In this document: in pieces, positions 25,288 through 33,743 of the stretch
Layout: every line of letters begins with the position of its first letter
Position numbering within the stretch: position 1 is the stretch's first letter
Assembly (NCBI GenBank): GCA_913030605.1
Contig: CAJWEZ010000009.1
Coordinates: forward strand, 21,663 to 85,662
Reading direction: 5' to 3'
Length of the DNA: 64,000 bases
From: an uncultured Spirochaeta sp.
GTDB taxonomy: Bacteria; Spirochaetota; Spirochaetia; DSM-27196; Alkalispirochaetaceae
Notes under the pieces: generated by a model
What the model saw: the letters and a program-made list of their open reading frames with translations, nothing else
Told to the model about the DNA's origin: nothing
Databases searched by the model: none
Made by a program: the position numbers and the translations under genes

Positions 25288-25659
25288 ATGCGGTTTGAAC
25301 AGGGCCGGTCGATCTACGAACAGATCGTCGAGTACATCGAAAACCGGGTCCTTACCGGCGCGTGGCAGCCCGACGACCGGGTGCCCTCGGTTCGCGAACT
25401 CGCCGTGGATCTGGGCGTGAACCCCAACACCGTGCAGCGCAGCTACAGCCTGCTGCAGGACGAGGGGGCGATTTACAACCAGCGCGGGGTGGGGTACTTC
25501 GTCTCCTCCGACGCCCCGGAACGGACACGATCCGCCCGGCGTCGGCAGTTTGAGACCGAGACGCTCCCGCGGCTGTTCGAGACGATGGAGATGGTCGGCT
25601 ACTCGATCGCCGACCTCGAGCATGCCTGGACGGCATGGCAGAAAGGACGGACCTCATGA
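25288..25659 (+). CDS. GntR-family transcriptional regulator, YtrA subfamily
   Basis: A 123-aa protein: the N-terminal winged helix-turn-helix shows SIYEQIVEYIENRVLTGAWQPDDRVPSVRELAVDLGVNPNTVQRSYSLLQDEGAIYNQRGVGYFV, a textbook GntR DNA-binding domain. The short C-terminal region (about 50 residues) lacks a ligand domain, as in YtrA regulators, which often control and are encoded with ABC transporters. It starts 1 bp after the permease stop. The inverted repeat at 23560-23597 is the expected binding site. Confidence 0.92.
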   Translation: MRFEQGRSIYEQIVEYIENRVLTGAWQPDDRVPSVRELAVDLGVNPNTVQRSYSLLQDEGAIYNQRGVGYFVSSDAPERTRSARRRQFETETLPRLFETMEMVGYSIADLEHAWTAWQKGRTS

Positions 25660-25775
25660 AGAAATATACGAACACGATCCTGATCGGCGTCTACGGACTG
25701 GGTGTTGCGCTCATGCTGGTGACGCTGGTGATCGTGCGCTTCCGGCTGGACCGGCTTGTCGAACTGACGGTGTAG
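25656..25775 (+). CDS. 39-aa single-pass membrane peptide
   Basis: A tiny frame, MKKYTNTILIGVYGLGVAL continuing into a second hydrophobic run and ending RFRLDRLVELTV. One membrane helix (about 8-29) with Lys N-terminal and Arg after it. ATG 25656 overlaps the regulator stop (ATGA) and GAAAGGACGG lies just upstream, so translation is credible. It is followed 1 bp later by the next start. It could be a small accessory subunit or modulator of the transporter; no family is recognised. Confidence 0.65.
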   Translation: MKKYTNTILIGVYGLGVALMLVTLVIVRFRLDRLVELTV

Positions 25776-25776
25776 G

Positions 25777-26262
25777 ATGCGGTCGAATCGTCGCCTCGGC
25801 GCCGGTGCCTCCGTGCTCATGCTGGCGCTTGTGCCGGTGCTGATGATGGCGTCGGGGGCCCCCGCGTACGGACAGTCTGCCACCGGCGCACCGGCGGCGG
25901 CGCTCCGGGGGCTCGTGCCCCGGGTGCGCCTGTTCTGCAGTCCCTGTTTCGATGACTACGCCCAGGAGTTGTGGGTTCGATCGATCGGCTGGCCCGGCGA
26001 CACCCCGGAGCGCACCTGGACCCGCAGCCGCGGGGCGATGTGGGTCGTCGAACCGCCGACGGGGGAGGCTGCGCCCCGCGTCCTGATCAACGGAAGCGCC
26101 TTCGATCCGACGATTGTCTACGTGTTCACCGACGGCGAGTGGGTCAACCTGGCGGTGCTCCTCGGGCTTCCGCCGCACCGGGCGCTGCCCACGCTGCCCG
26201 GCTACATCCGGGTGGAGGCGGCACCGATCCGTGGAGATCCAACCGGCGACTGGGGGCGCTGA
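25777..26262 (+). CDS. Secreted hypothetical protein of the YtrA-type operon
   Basis: A 161-aa protein with a signal peptide (about 1-33, ending APAYGQS). The mature part contains LFCSPCFDDYAQ, a CxxC pair near residue 50, then a compact domain with GAMWVVEPPTGEAAPRVLINGSAFDP and TIVYVFTDGEWVNLAVLL. No family is recognised. ATG 25777 lies 1 bp after the 39-aa gene, so it is probably the last gene of the regulated operon. A periplasmic or lipid-independent envelope partner of the transporter is a guess. Confidence 0.6.
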   Translation: MRSNRRLGAGASVLMLALVPVLMMASGAPAYGQSATGAPAAALRGLVPRVRLFCSPCFDDYAQELWVRSIGWPGDTPERTWTRSRGAMWVVEPPTGEAAPRVLINGSAFDPTIVYVFTDGEWVNLAVLLGLPPHRALPTLPGYIRVEAAPIRGDPTGDWGR

Positions 26263-26265
26263 GCC

Positions 26266-27252
26266 TCATACGACACGGTTGCGTCGCTCCCCACGCCGCC
26301 ACGCCGCCAGGTTTTCGGCCACTTCGTTCACCAGCCGTTGCCGCGCCTCCACCGCGCTCCACGCGCTGTGGGGAGTGATAATCAGGTTCAGGTCGCCGGC
26401 GGCGGCGCGGGCCGGCAGGGTTGATGACCGCGGCGGTTCCTCCTCGAGCACGTCAAGCCCGGCACCGGCGATCGTGCCGGCCTCCAGGGCCGCCACCAGG
26501 GCGGTTTCGTCCACGATCCCGCCGCGGGCGGTGTTCACCAGCAGCGCCGAGCGCTTCATGCGCCGCAGTTCGTCCGCCCCGAACAGCCCCCGCGTGGTAT
26601 CCGCCAGCGGCACATGGATGCTCACCACGTCGCTTTCTTCAAGGAGTGTTTCGAACCCGACCACGCGGTGCGGCGGTGCCTCCACCGGTCGCCGGTTCCA
26701 CACCAGTACGCGCATGCCGAACCCTTCCGCGATGCGCGCCATGGCACGCGCCGTGGCTCCCCAGCCCACGATCCCCAGCGTCTTCCCCGCCAGTTCCAGC
26801 GTCGGGTATCGCAGCAGGGTGAAGCTGGACGCCGCCGCCCAGTCTCCGGTTTCAACGTCGCGGGCGTAGCGGTGTACCCGCCCGGCAAGGTCCAGGATAA
26901 GGGCGAACGCGTGCTGTGGCACCGCGAAACGCGCGTACCCCGGGACGTTGGTGACCGCCACCTCCCGGCTCCGGGCGGCGTCCAGGTCCACGTTGTTGAC
27001 GCCGGTGGCGATTACCGCCACGTGACGGATCCGCGGCATGCGGTCCAGGGCGTCGGCGCCGATGTGGACCTTGTTGACGACGATCGCCTCCGCGTCGCCG
27101 GCGTGAGAGGCCAGCTGGTCGAGGTCCGCCCCGTCCGTGGTGTCCGTCGACCGAAAGGTGCCCAGCGCGCCGAGGGGCGAAAAATCCACGTCTCCCATGT
27201 CCAGGGTGCCGCGGTCCAGAAATACGATTCGGAACGGTGATTGTGCGCTCAT
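26266..27252 (-). CDS. D-isomer 2-hydroxyacid dehydrogenase
   Basis: A 328-aa NAD-dependent dehydrogenase. The nucleotide-binding segment LGIVGWGATARAMARIAEGFGMRVLVWNR, substrate-binding VNTARGGIVDETAL (catalytic Arg), the Glu of LDVLEEEPP and catalytic His in IITPHSAW are all present. Members reduce hydroxypyruvate, glyoxylate, phosphonopyruvate-like or aryl 2-oxoacids; this one resembles glycerate/hydroxypyruvate dehydrogenases. ATG 27252 overlaps the DAHP synthase stop by 4 bp, so aromatic precursor or 2-oxoacid metabolism may be linked. Upstream in-frame residues are a shadow. Confidence 0.87.
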   Translation of the reverse strand: MSAQSPFRIVFLDRGTLDMGDVDFSPLGALGTFRSTDTTDGADLDQLASHAGDAEAIVVNKVHIGADALDRMPRIRHVAVIATGVNNVDLDAARSREVAVTNVPGYARFAVPQHAFALILDLAGRVHRYARDVETGDWAAASSFTLLRYPTLELAGKTLGIVGWGATARAMARIAEGFGMRVLVWNRRPVEAPPHRVVGFETLLEESDVVSIHVPLADTTRGLFGADELRRMKRSALLVNTARGGIVDETALVAALEAGTIAGAGLDVLEEEPPRSSTLPARAAAGDLNLIITPHSAWSAVEARQRLVNEVAENLAAWRRGERRNRVV

Positions 27253-28628
27253 CGGTTCTGCTCCTCGATCAGTCGCGCAAGGAGAAACGCCATCTCCATG
27301 CTCTGCGTGTAGTTGAGACGTGGATCGCACCAGCTCTCGTAGTTGCGTTCCAGGTCGGCCTCTCCGAGGGGGACGCTTCCGCCGGTACACTCGGTCACGT
27401 CGTCGCCGGTGAGTTCGAAATGAACTCCCTGCACCCGGGACCCCTCGCTCCGGTGGATGGCGAAACTGCGCTCCAGTTCCTCCAGGACCGCCTCGAAGCG
27501 GCGTGTCTTGCGCCCGGAACTGGTTGATTCGGTGTTTCCGTGCATCGGGTCCACCGACCATACCACCGGGTGCCCGGTACCGCGCACCGCCCGGATCAGC
27601 GGCGGCAGGCGGTCGGCTGTCCGTGACCGTCCCATGCGCGTAATGAGGGTGATACGGCCGGGACGGTGGTCCGGGTCCAGGATGTCCAGGAGCGTTCTCA
27701 GGTCGTCGGGGTCACGGTCCGGTGGGACCTTGATGCCGATCGGGTTGGCGATCGATCGCAGATACGCCACGTGGGCGCCGTCGGGGTCGCTGGTCCGGGC
27801 GCCCAGCCACACGGTGTGTGCCGCGAGGTTGTACAGCCCGTCGCCGGCGTCGCCGGGCGCACCGGGAGAGGCGTTCCGCGTCAGCGCGTCCTCCCACGGC
27901 AGATGGAGCGCCTCGTGGCTGGTGAAGAAGCGAATGTTGCCCAGCGTCTGCTCGTCCACACCACCGAAGCTCTCCATGAAGTGAATCGCATCCAGAATGC
28001 GGTCGACCATGCGGCGGTACTCGTTCCAGCGCCGCGTGGTGCGCATTGAATCGAGGTCCCACGCGTGCGGGTGGTGCAGGTCAGCGAAGCCGCCGGCGAT
28101 CATCGCCCGGATGTAGTTGAGCGTGCTGGCGGCGTGGAAATACCCGTCGAGAAGGCGATGCGGGTTCGGCCGCCGCGCCGCCGCGATATCCGGTAGCCCG
28201 GCGCCGCCGTCGCCGGGGTCGAAGGCGTGAACGGGATCGCCGCGATAGGTCATGACCTCGGTACCGTCGATCGTCTCGGTGTCGGCCGACCGCGGTTTGA
28301 AGTACTGCCCGGCGATCCGTCCGATTCGGACAACGGGCGTCCGGGCGGCGTAGGTGAGAACAACGCTCATCTGCAGCAGGATCTTGAGGCGATCGGCGAT
28401 CCGTCCGGGGCGGCAGTCGGCGAATCGCTCCACGCAGTCACCGCCGTGGAGTACGAACGCCCGACCTTCGGCTGCGGCGACGAGGGATGTGGTGAGTTCG
28501 TCAACCTCACCGGGAAACACCAGTGGTGGAAGGGCGCGGAGCCGCCCGACCACGCGGTCGAGATCGTCGGAATTGTCGTAGGTGATCTGATGCTGCGCGG
28601 GCAGGTCCCGCCAGGAACCGGTGGTCAT
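27249..28628 (-). CDS. Class II 3-deoxy-D-arabino-heptulosonate-7-phosphate synthase
   Basis: A 459-aa class II (plant-type) DAHP synthase, catalysing the first shikimate-pathway step from phosphoenolpyruvate and erythrose 4-phosphate. Key blocks: FVLHGGDCVERFADC (metal-binding Cys), VVRIGRIAGQYFKPRS, GIKVPPDRDP (GIKVGP-like substrate loop), SVDPMHGNTESTSSGRKTR (metal His) and VHFELTGDDVTECTGGS. MTTGSWRDLPAQHQI matches the usual N-terminal tryptophan helix. In the next gene, downstream, a 2-hydroxyacid dehydrogenase is translationally coupled. The enzyme lacks the long N-terminal extension of mycobacterial AroG. Confidence 0.95.
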   Translation of the reverse strand: MTTGSWRDLPAQHQITYDNSDDLDRVVGRLRALPPLVFPGEVDELTTSLVAAAEGRAFVLHGGDCVERFADCRPGRIADRLKILLQMSVVLTYAARTPVVRIGRIAGQYFKPRSADTETIDGTEVMTYRGDPVHAFDPGDGGAGLPDIAAARRPNPHRLLDGYFHAASTLNYIRAMIAGGFADLHHPHAWDLDSMRTTRRWNEYRRMVDRILDAIHFMESFGGVDEQTLGNIRFFTSHEALHLPWEDALTRNASPGAPGDAGDGLYNLAAHTVWLGARTSDPDGAHVAYLRSIANPIGIKVPPDRDPDDLRTLLDILDPDHRPGRITLITRMGRSRTADRLPPLIRAVRGTGHPVVWSVDPMHGNTESTSSGRKTRRFEAVLEELERSFAIHRSEGSRVQGVHFELTGDDVTECTGGSVPLGEADLERNYESWCDPRLNYTQSMEMAFLLARLIEEQNR

Positions 28629-28661
28629 GCGAGCGATTCTATACCGTGTGCGCGGCCCGTG

Positions 28662-28705
28662 TTGACCCGGGGACCGAGTTGACCCTGGGATCGAGTTGCC
28701 CCTCG
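28662..28705. repeat. 17-bp tandem repeat in an intergenic gap
   Basis: TTGACCC(G/T)GGGA(C/T)CGAG occurs twice back to back (28662-28678 and 28679-28695) with two mismatches, followed by a partial third copy starting TTGCCCC. It lies between the DAHP synthase and thioredoxin-like genes, which are divergent. It may be a regulatory array or simple slippage product. Confidence 0.5.
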
Positions 28706-28745
28706 GCCCCTTGCCCGACAGCGCGGCTTGCCATAGCCTGTACGC

Positions 28746-29366
28746 ATGGAACAGCTCCCTCTCGACGAATCCACCTGGACCGGTGGGCTCAAGCCCGCCG
28801 ACTACTTCCAGTCCCTGGCCAACTACAAGCATCTGGTGCTCAGTCTGTACCGCGACGCATCGGTGGCGGACGAGGAGCGTGAGCGGGTCGCGGCTGCCCT
28901 TCCTGCCCCGGTCGATGACCTGCGGCTGGTTGTGCTCACCGAGGACTGGTGCGGCGACAGCGCCACGACGTTGCCGTACATCGCCCGCCTCGGTGAAGCG
29001 CTGGGAGTGGATATGCGGGTGTTTCGTCAAAGCCGGAACGCGCTGCTCAAGCAGTGGTACGTCGACCACGGCACCGATCACATTCCCGTGGTGTCCGTGG
29101 TCCGCGGGACCGACGACGGGTGGCAGGAGGTCCTGCGATGGGTCGAGCGACCGGCGTCGGCGCAGGGGCGCGTCGAGGAGTGGATCGGGGCGCAACCGCG
29201 GTTCACCGAACTGCGCGCCCGAAAGGATGAGGACCCGGCGGCGGCGAAGGAGTATTTCGGGCTCTACGCCCGCCTCCTGCGCGAGATGGCGTCCTGGTAC
29301 CGCAACGGCCTGTGGACCGAGATCGCCGATGAGTTTTCCGAAGGCCTTGTGAAGAACAGACGGTAG
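28746..29366 (+). CDS. Thioredoxin-fold protein with single active-site cysteine
   Basis: A 206-aa protein of the thioredoxin_9-like group. LRLVVLTEDWCGDSATTLPYIARL places the active site at WCGDS (Cys69), so the usual CxxC is reduced to CxxS. The cis-Pro region is THIPVVSVVRG-like (HIPVVSV). The C-terminal helix bundle (about 150-206) is outside the fold. Monothiol active sites favour glutathionylation, bacillithiol-type or binding roles over dithiol reduction. No coupled neighbour suggests its partner. Confidence 0.75.
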   Translation: MEQLPLDESTWTGGLKPADYFQSLANYKHLVLSLYRDASVADEERERVAAALPAPVDDLRLVVLTEDWCGDSATTLPYIARLGEALGVDMRVFRQSRNALLKQWYVDHGTDHIPVVSVVRGTDDGWQEVLRWVERPASAQGRVEEWIGAQPRFTELRARKDEDPAAAKEYFGLYARLLREMASWYRNGLWTEIADEFSEGLVKNRR

Positions 29367-29441
29367 GACGGACACCGGCGCTCCGCGGCGATCTCCCGTT
29401 TCGGATCGACCACCGGCGGAGCTGCGGTTCGGCGGCGGTCG

Positions 29442-30002
29442 TTACTCGTTGACCCGCTCGACGTACTCGCCGGACTCGGTGTTGATGCGGATCTTGTCGC
29501 CGGCCTTGATGAAAATCGGCACCTGGACGGATACGCCGGTTTCCACGACCACCGTTTTGGACGCGCCGGTCACCGTATCGCCTTTGACCGCGTCGGGCGC
29601 GTCGGTGACTTCCACCACGATCTTCATGGGGATGATGACGTCGATCGGCTCGGCCTCCCACATGATGACGCGGTACTGTTCACCCTCCATGAGATAGCCG
29701 CCCTTGTCGGAGAGGACCGCGGCGGAAATCTCGAACTGGTCGTAGGTTTCGACGTCCATGAAGTGGAACGCCTCATCGGAGTAGAGGTACTGCGCGTCGC
29801 GGTCGTAGACGTTCGCCTCCTCCACGTTGTCGCTGGTCTTGATCGTCTCCTTGAGGACCGATCCGTTCTTTGCATTTTTGAGCTTGCAGCGTGTAAACGC
29901 GGCCCCTTTTCCGGGGTTGACGAACTCGCGCTCCGCCACAAGATACGGGTCCCCCTTAAACAGGATATACATGCCCTTTTCGATTGCTCCGCCTTTTATC
30001 AT
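29442..30002 (-). CDS. efp: Translation elongation factor P
   Basis: A 186-aa EF-P with its three beta-barrel domains. The modification loop FVNPGKGAAF places the target lysine at K32; LYSDEAFHFMDVETYDQFEI and the C-terminal GVSVQVPIFIKAGDKIRINTESGEYVERV are family signatures. EF-P rescues ribosomes stalled on polyproline. ATG 30002 overlaps the stop of epmA, so the factor and its modifying ligase are co-translated. A lysine loop with EpmA next door implies beta-lysylation; epmB is not in the window. Confidence 0.97.
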   Translation of the reverse strand: MIKGGAIEKGMYILFKGDPYLVAEREFVNPGKGAAFTRCKLKNAKNGSVLKETIKTSDNVEEANVYDRDAQYLYSDEAFHFMDVETYDQFEISAAVLSDKGGYLMEGEQYRVIMWEAEPIDVIIPMKIVVEVTDAPDAVKGDTVTGASKTVVVETGVSVQVPIFIKAGDKIRINTESGEYVERVNE

Positions 30003-31036
30003 GACTCTGGTGTTCCTTTCGTGTCGTCGGTTTTGGAGGCCGTATCATACCGAAAATCGGGACGGAAGGCGATAACCTCGTCGATATCCCGGCTTCCGAG
30101 CACGGCCATGACCAGGCGGTCGACACCCATCGCCACACCGGAGCAGCGCGGCAGTCGCGGCCGGCGCAGATAGTCCGGCGGTACGTCGTGGACGCGGTGC
30201 CCCACCTCCGTTTTTCCCGCCACCTCTCTGTGGAAAAACGCGGCGATGCGGTCCGGGTCGGTTTCCTCACCGAAGCAGTTGGCGACCTCAACGCCGCCCA
30301 GGTAGAGCTCCCACCGGTCGGCCCACACCGTCCCCGGCAGGCGTCGCGCCAGCGTTGGTACCGCGGCTGGGTAGCGCGTGAGGTAGACGGGGCGGTCGGC
30401 GGGGAGCTCCGGTTCCACCCAGGTCAGAAAGACGCGCTGAAACAGGTCTTCCCAGGTGTCGCCCTCTCCCGTGTGGGTCCCCAGACCGGCCCGGGTGATC
30501 TCGGCGATCATCCGGGACCGGTCGCCGGTGCCGTCGGCGTTCAGGGTCGCCTCGAGATCGATACCGCACCACCGCAGCCACGCGTCGGCCATGCTGATTC
30601 GCGTGGCGGGGCCGGGAATCCCCAGTTCCGCCAGGAGATCCTCGGTGATCGCGATCGAGTCATCGCCGTCGGCGTCGACGGTGTAGTACTCGAGCATCGT
30701 GAACTCTACCGCGTGGTGCGGACCGTCCACCTCGCCGTTGCGGAAACTGCGGGCAATTTCATAGAGGCTGCCGCTTCCGGCGGCCAGGAGCTGCTTGAGG
30801 TACACCTCCGGCGACGGGAGCAACCACAGCGGCCGTCGCTGCGCGCCCGTTTCGGGGTCCGGTCCACGCCGCCGCGTTTCGAAGAGCTCGATGTGCGATT
30901 CCGGAATCGGTGTCGGGCACAGGCGCGGTGTTTCGACGGCGAGGTAGTCGCGCCGGTCGAAGAACGCACGAATGCGGCGAACGACCTCCGCCCGGCGGCG
31001 GAGCCTGTGGATGTGATCCGAATGCAGGGCGTCCAT
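29999..31036 (-). CDS. epmA: EF-P--(R)-beta-lysine ligase
   Basis: A class II lysyl-tRNA-synthetase-like protein lacking the anticodon-binding domain. Motif 2 SLYEIARSFRNGEVDGPHHAVEFTMLEYY and motif 3 SGVAMGVDRLVMAVLG are present, with GGVEVANCFGEETDP between. EpmA adenylates beta-lysine and attaches it to EF-P. ATG 31036 gives MDALHSDHIHRLRRRAEVVRRIRAFF, matching the family N-terminus; in-frame ATG 31081 would add 15 residues. The gene overlaps efp by 4 bp and is divergent from the 31096 operon. Confidence 0.94.
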   Translation of the reverse strand: MDALHSDHIHRLRRRAEVVRRIRAFFDRRDYLAVETPRLCPTPIPESHIELFETRRRGPDPETGAQRRPLWLLPSPEVYLKQLLAAGSGSLYEIARSFRNGEVDGPHHAVEFTMLEYYTVDADGDDSIAITEDLLAELGIPGPATRISMADAWLRWCGIDLEATLNADGTGDRSRMIAEITRAGLGTHTGEGDTWEDLFQRVFLTWVEPELPADRPVYLTRYPAAVPTLARRLPGTVWADRWELYLGGVEVANCFGEETDPDRIAAFFHREVAGKTEVGHRVHDVPPDYLRRPRLPRCSGVAMGVDRLVMAVLGSRDIDEVIAFRPDFRYDTASKTDDTKGTPES

Positions 31037-31095
31037 CTCCCCACCGTACACGATGGGTGGTGGAACGGAAAACACCATCACGCTATGCTGGACCT

Positions 31096-31317
31096 ATGAT
31101 CGACGCCGAAAGTGAGTATCCGTACGACGACGATGACAACACCGCCTGGGAAGCCCGGTTCGGGCGTCCGTATGTGGACGACGACTATACCGGCAAGGAA
31201 CTGGACGAGGCGGCGCTGCAGCGCATGGAGCGCGAGTTTCACGGAGCCGACGGCGGCGCTCGCACTCCGTTCGGCGACCTCGAACAACTGGACGATGGAG
31301 AGACACCGCATGACTGA
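31096..31317 (+). CDS. Small acidic hypothetical protein
   Basis: A 73-aa highly acidic polypeptide (MIDAESEYPYDDDDNTAWEA...), with two Asp/Tyr-rich blocks and a Glu-rich central helix (ELDEAALQRMEREFHG). No family is recognised. It begins a tight operon: its end overlaps the PatB-like aminotransferase start by 8 bp. Composition unlike the neighbouring GC-driven shadows, and the overlap, support a real gene, but evidence is limited. Confidence 0.5.
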   Translation: MIDAESEYPYDDDDNTAWEARFGRPYVDDDYTGKELDEAALQRMEREFHGADGGARTPFGDLEQLDDGETPHD

Positions 31318-32536
31318 CACCCCCGGAACACCGACGGACCCGACGATCACCGCCCCCGACCGCCGCGGGTCGGGAGCCTTCAAATGGGACCTTGCAGGCG
31401 CCGACGAGATTCCGATGTGGGTCGCCGACATGGACTTTGCCGTTGCACCGGCGATCACCGCGGCGCTCCGGCGGCGCGTGGATCATCCGGTGTTCGGCTA
31501 CACCGGCGTCCCGGACTCGTACCTCGACGCGGTGGTGGAGTGGGAACGAACGCGCAACGACTGGCCACTGTCTCGGGAGCAGCTGGTTGTGGTGCCCAGC
31601 GTGATGCCGGCGCTGGCGGCGGCGGTTGCGGAGCTGACGCGTCCCGGCGACCGGGTGGCAACGTTCTCGCCGGTGTATTTCCCTTTCTTCGACGTGGTGG
31701 AGCAGCAGGAGCGCGTGCTCGTACAGGTGCCCCTCGCCGAACGCACCGCCGCGGATGGCGGGGTGCAGTACGCGATCGACGCCGACGCCCTCGCCGCGGG
31801 ACTGCGGGGCGCCTCGTTGCTGCTGTTCTGCTCACCCCACAACCCCGGCGGTCGCGTGTGGTCCGCCGATGAACTCGCGACGGTGTGCGAGGTCGCCAGG
31901 CGGGAGGGGGTGTCGGTGGTATCCGACGAGATCCATTCGGATCTGGTGTTTCCCGGCGAACGCTTCGTTCCCTGGCTCACCACCGGCGGTGCCACCGATC
32001 GGGACATGGCGCTCATCGCGCCGAGCAAGACGTTCAATATCCCCGGGCTCCCCACGGCGACGGCGATCGTTCCCGACCCCGCCTGGCGGGATGCGTACCG
32101 CCGCGCCCTGGCCGCACGCATGCTCAAACTGCCGAACCTGCTGGCGATCACGGCGGCGGAGGCCGCCTACCGCGGCGCCGGAGACTGGCTCGATGCTGTC
32201 CGGCGCCGGATTCATGAGCACTACCTCCTCCTCCGGGAGCTCCTTGCCGACGAACCGGGCGTCCGTGTTCACACGATGGAGGGGACCTTCATCGCCTGGA
32301 TCGACTTTCGCGGACGGTGGGAGCGGGTCGACGTCGCCGCGGGACGCGATGAGGCGAGCCTGTCTCGGCGCTTCGGGACGCTCGCGCGGCGTCACGGGGT
32401 ATGGCTCTCCGACGGGCGCCAGTTCGGTCCCGAGGGAGAGGGCTTCATGCGCATGAACCTGGCCACCTCCCGGGAGAACGTGGAGGAGGGCATCCGCCGC
32501 CTGCGCCGCGCCCTCGCGGAGTTTGCGCCGCAATGA
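31310..32536 (+). CDS. MalY/PatB-family aminotransferase (cystathionine beta-lyase type)
   Basis: A 408-aa fold-type I PLP enzyme. WVADMDFAVAPAI is the MalY/PatB N-terminal signature; CSPHNPGGRVW, SDEIHSDLVFPG and the Schiff-base lysine in IAPSKTFNIPGL follow. Such enzymes cleave cystathionine or cysteine conjugates to homocysteine, pyruvate and ammonia. Its neighbour is the S-adenosylhomocysteine nucleosidase gene, overlapping by 4 bp, which supports a methionine/cysteine salvage role. Confidence 0.92.
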   Translation: MTDTPGTPTDPTITAPDRRGSGAFKWDLAGADEIPMWVADMDFAVAPAITAALRRRVDHPVFGYTGVPDSYLDAVVEWERTRNDWPLSREQLVVVPSVMPALAAAVAELTRPGDRVATFSPVYFPFFDVVEQQERVLVQVPLAERTAADGGVQYAIDADALAAGLRGASLLLFCSPHNPGGRVWSADELATVCEVARREGVSVVSDEIHSDLVFPGERFVPWLTTGGATDRDMALIAPSKTFNIPGLPTATAIVPDPAWRDAYRRALAARMLKLPNLLAITAAEAAYRGAGDWLDAVRRRIHEHYLLLRELLADEPGVRVHTMEGTFIAWIDFRGRWERVDVAAGRDEASLSRRFGTLARRHGVWLSDGRQFGPEGEGFMRMNLATSRENVEEGIRRLRRALAEFAPQ

Positions 32537-33327
32537 GTGCCCCGACGGCGGCTCCGGTGGATATCGCCGTCGTCACGGCGCTTCCGGAGGAGTCTGCAGC
32601 GCTCCGGGCGGCGATCGCGGCGGAGCCGGTGACGGTGTCGTGGGTTGCCGGAGGCGAGACGCGCGTGTATCGCGGCGCCACCGCTGCAGGACTGCAGGTG
32701 GCGGTCGTGGCGACCGGTGCCGGAAAGGTCGCCGCCACCGAGGGCATGTTCGTCCTCCTGACCCATTTTCATCCCGCCATCGTCTTCGCCACCGGTATCG
32801 CCGGAGCCGTGTCCGAGGAGGTTTCCCCCGGCGACCTGGTCCTCGCGACGCGTACCGCCAGCTACGACGTCGACGCCACCGCCCTCGGCATCCCGCTGGG
32901 GACGCTCCGGCGCGGGGCCTCCACCATCGACGAGATCCCGGAACCCGGCCGCTTCGGCGCCGTCGTACCGTGGCTGGAGCGGGCGGCGGAGTCGGCGGCG
33001 GCGGAGCTGCCGGGAACCCCCGCGATTCACCGGGGGCTCATCGCCAGCGGTGATACGCTGCTCACCCGGCGGACGCTGGCGGCGCTTCCGGCGGACTGGC
33101 GCGACCTGATATCCGACGCGGTCGCCGTGGACATGGAGAGCGCCGTGTGGGCGCGATGTGCCCGGAGGGCGGCGGTACCGCTGATTCTCTACCGGCTCGT
33201 GTCGGATCACGTGACCCGGGGCGAGCAGGTCGGGTTCGTCCGGGCGTGCGAGGAGACCGGTGTAATCGCCACCGCCGCGGTCAACGCTTGCCGCCGGGCC
33301 CCGGATGGTGCGATTGTTAGCGAATGA
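32533..33327 (+). CDS. mtnN: 5'-methylthioadenosine/S-adenosylhomocysteine nucleosidase
   Basis: A 264-aa nucleoside phosphorylase-fold enzyme. VVTALPEESAALRAAI, TGAGKVAATEGMFVLL, FATGIAGAVSEEVSPGDLVLA and AVDMESAVWARCARRAAVPLILYRLVSD align with MTAN, with the Glu of VDMES and the Asp of RLVSD as catalytic residues. It releases adenine from MTA and SAH in the methyl cycle. It is longer than E. coli MTAN by about 30 residues. It overlaps both neighbours by 4 bp. Confidence 0.9.
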   Translation: MSAPTAAPVDIAVVTALPEESAALRAAIAAEPVTVSWVAGGETRVYRGATAAGLQVAVVATGAGKVAATEGMFVLLTHFHPAIVFATGIAGAVSEEVSPGDLVLATRTASYDVDATALGIPLGTLRRGASTIDEIPEPGRFGAVVPWLERAAESAAAELPGTPAIHRGLIASGDTLLTRRTLAALPADWRDLISDAVAVDMESAVWARCARRAAVPLILYRLVSDHVTRGEQVGFVRACEETGVIATAAVNACRRAPDGAIVSE

Positions 33328-33743
33328 CATCGATTCGTCCCCAGTATCTCCTGCGGAGCGCCCTCCTGGGTGTTGCGCTTTTTCTGTCCCTGGTCGCCCC
33401 CGTTGCGGCCCAGGATCTCCTTCCCGGATTCGGCGACGCCCGTGACCCGGATGTGCTCGCCACCATGCTGGATCGGCAGCCGGAGGCGTTCCGGCTGATC
33501 GACGTACGCACCGCCGGGGAGTTTGCCGCCGGGCACATCCCGGGGGCCGAGAATATCGACTACCGTGTGATCGGCACGGAGCTGTCCGCTGCGGATCGCG
33601 ACCAGCCGATCGTTGTGTACTGTCGCAGCGGAAACCGCAGCGGTCAGGCGGCGCGTACACTGCGCTCGCTCGGATTCACCGCCGTTGCGGACTTCGGTGC
33701 CGTCGGTCGCTGGAACGGTCCGCTGGTGGAGGGATCGCGATGA
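33324..33743 (+). CDS. Periplasmic rhodanese-like sulfurtransferase
   Basis: A 139-aa single rhodanese domain with signal peptide (about 1-29, ending PVAAQ). FRLIDVRTAGEFAAGHIPGAENIDYR and the active loop YCRSGNRSGQAA (Cys100) are complete, with six-residue loop as in PspE-type sulfurtransferases. It should move sulfane sulfur to cyanide or thiols outside the cytoplasm. It is coupled by 4-bp overlaps to the SAH nucleosidase and the M16 peptidase. Confidence 0.9.
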   Translation: MTSIRPQYLLRSALLGVALFLSLVAPVAAQDLLPGFGDARDPDVLATMLDRQPEAFRLIDVRTAGEFAAGHIPGAENIDYRVIGTELSAADRDQPIVVYCRSGNRSGQAARTLRSLGFTAVADFGAVGRWNGPLVEGSR

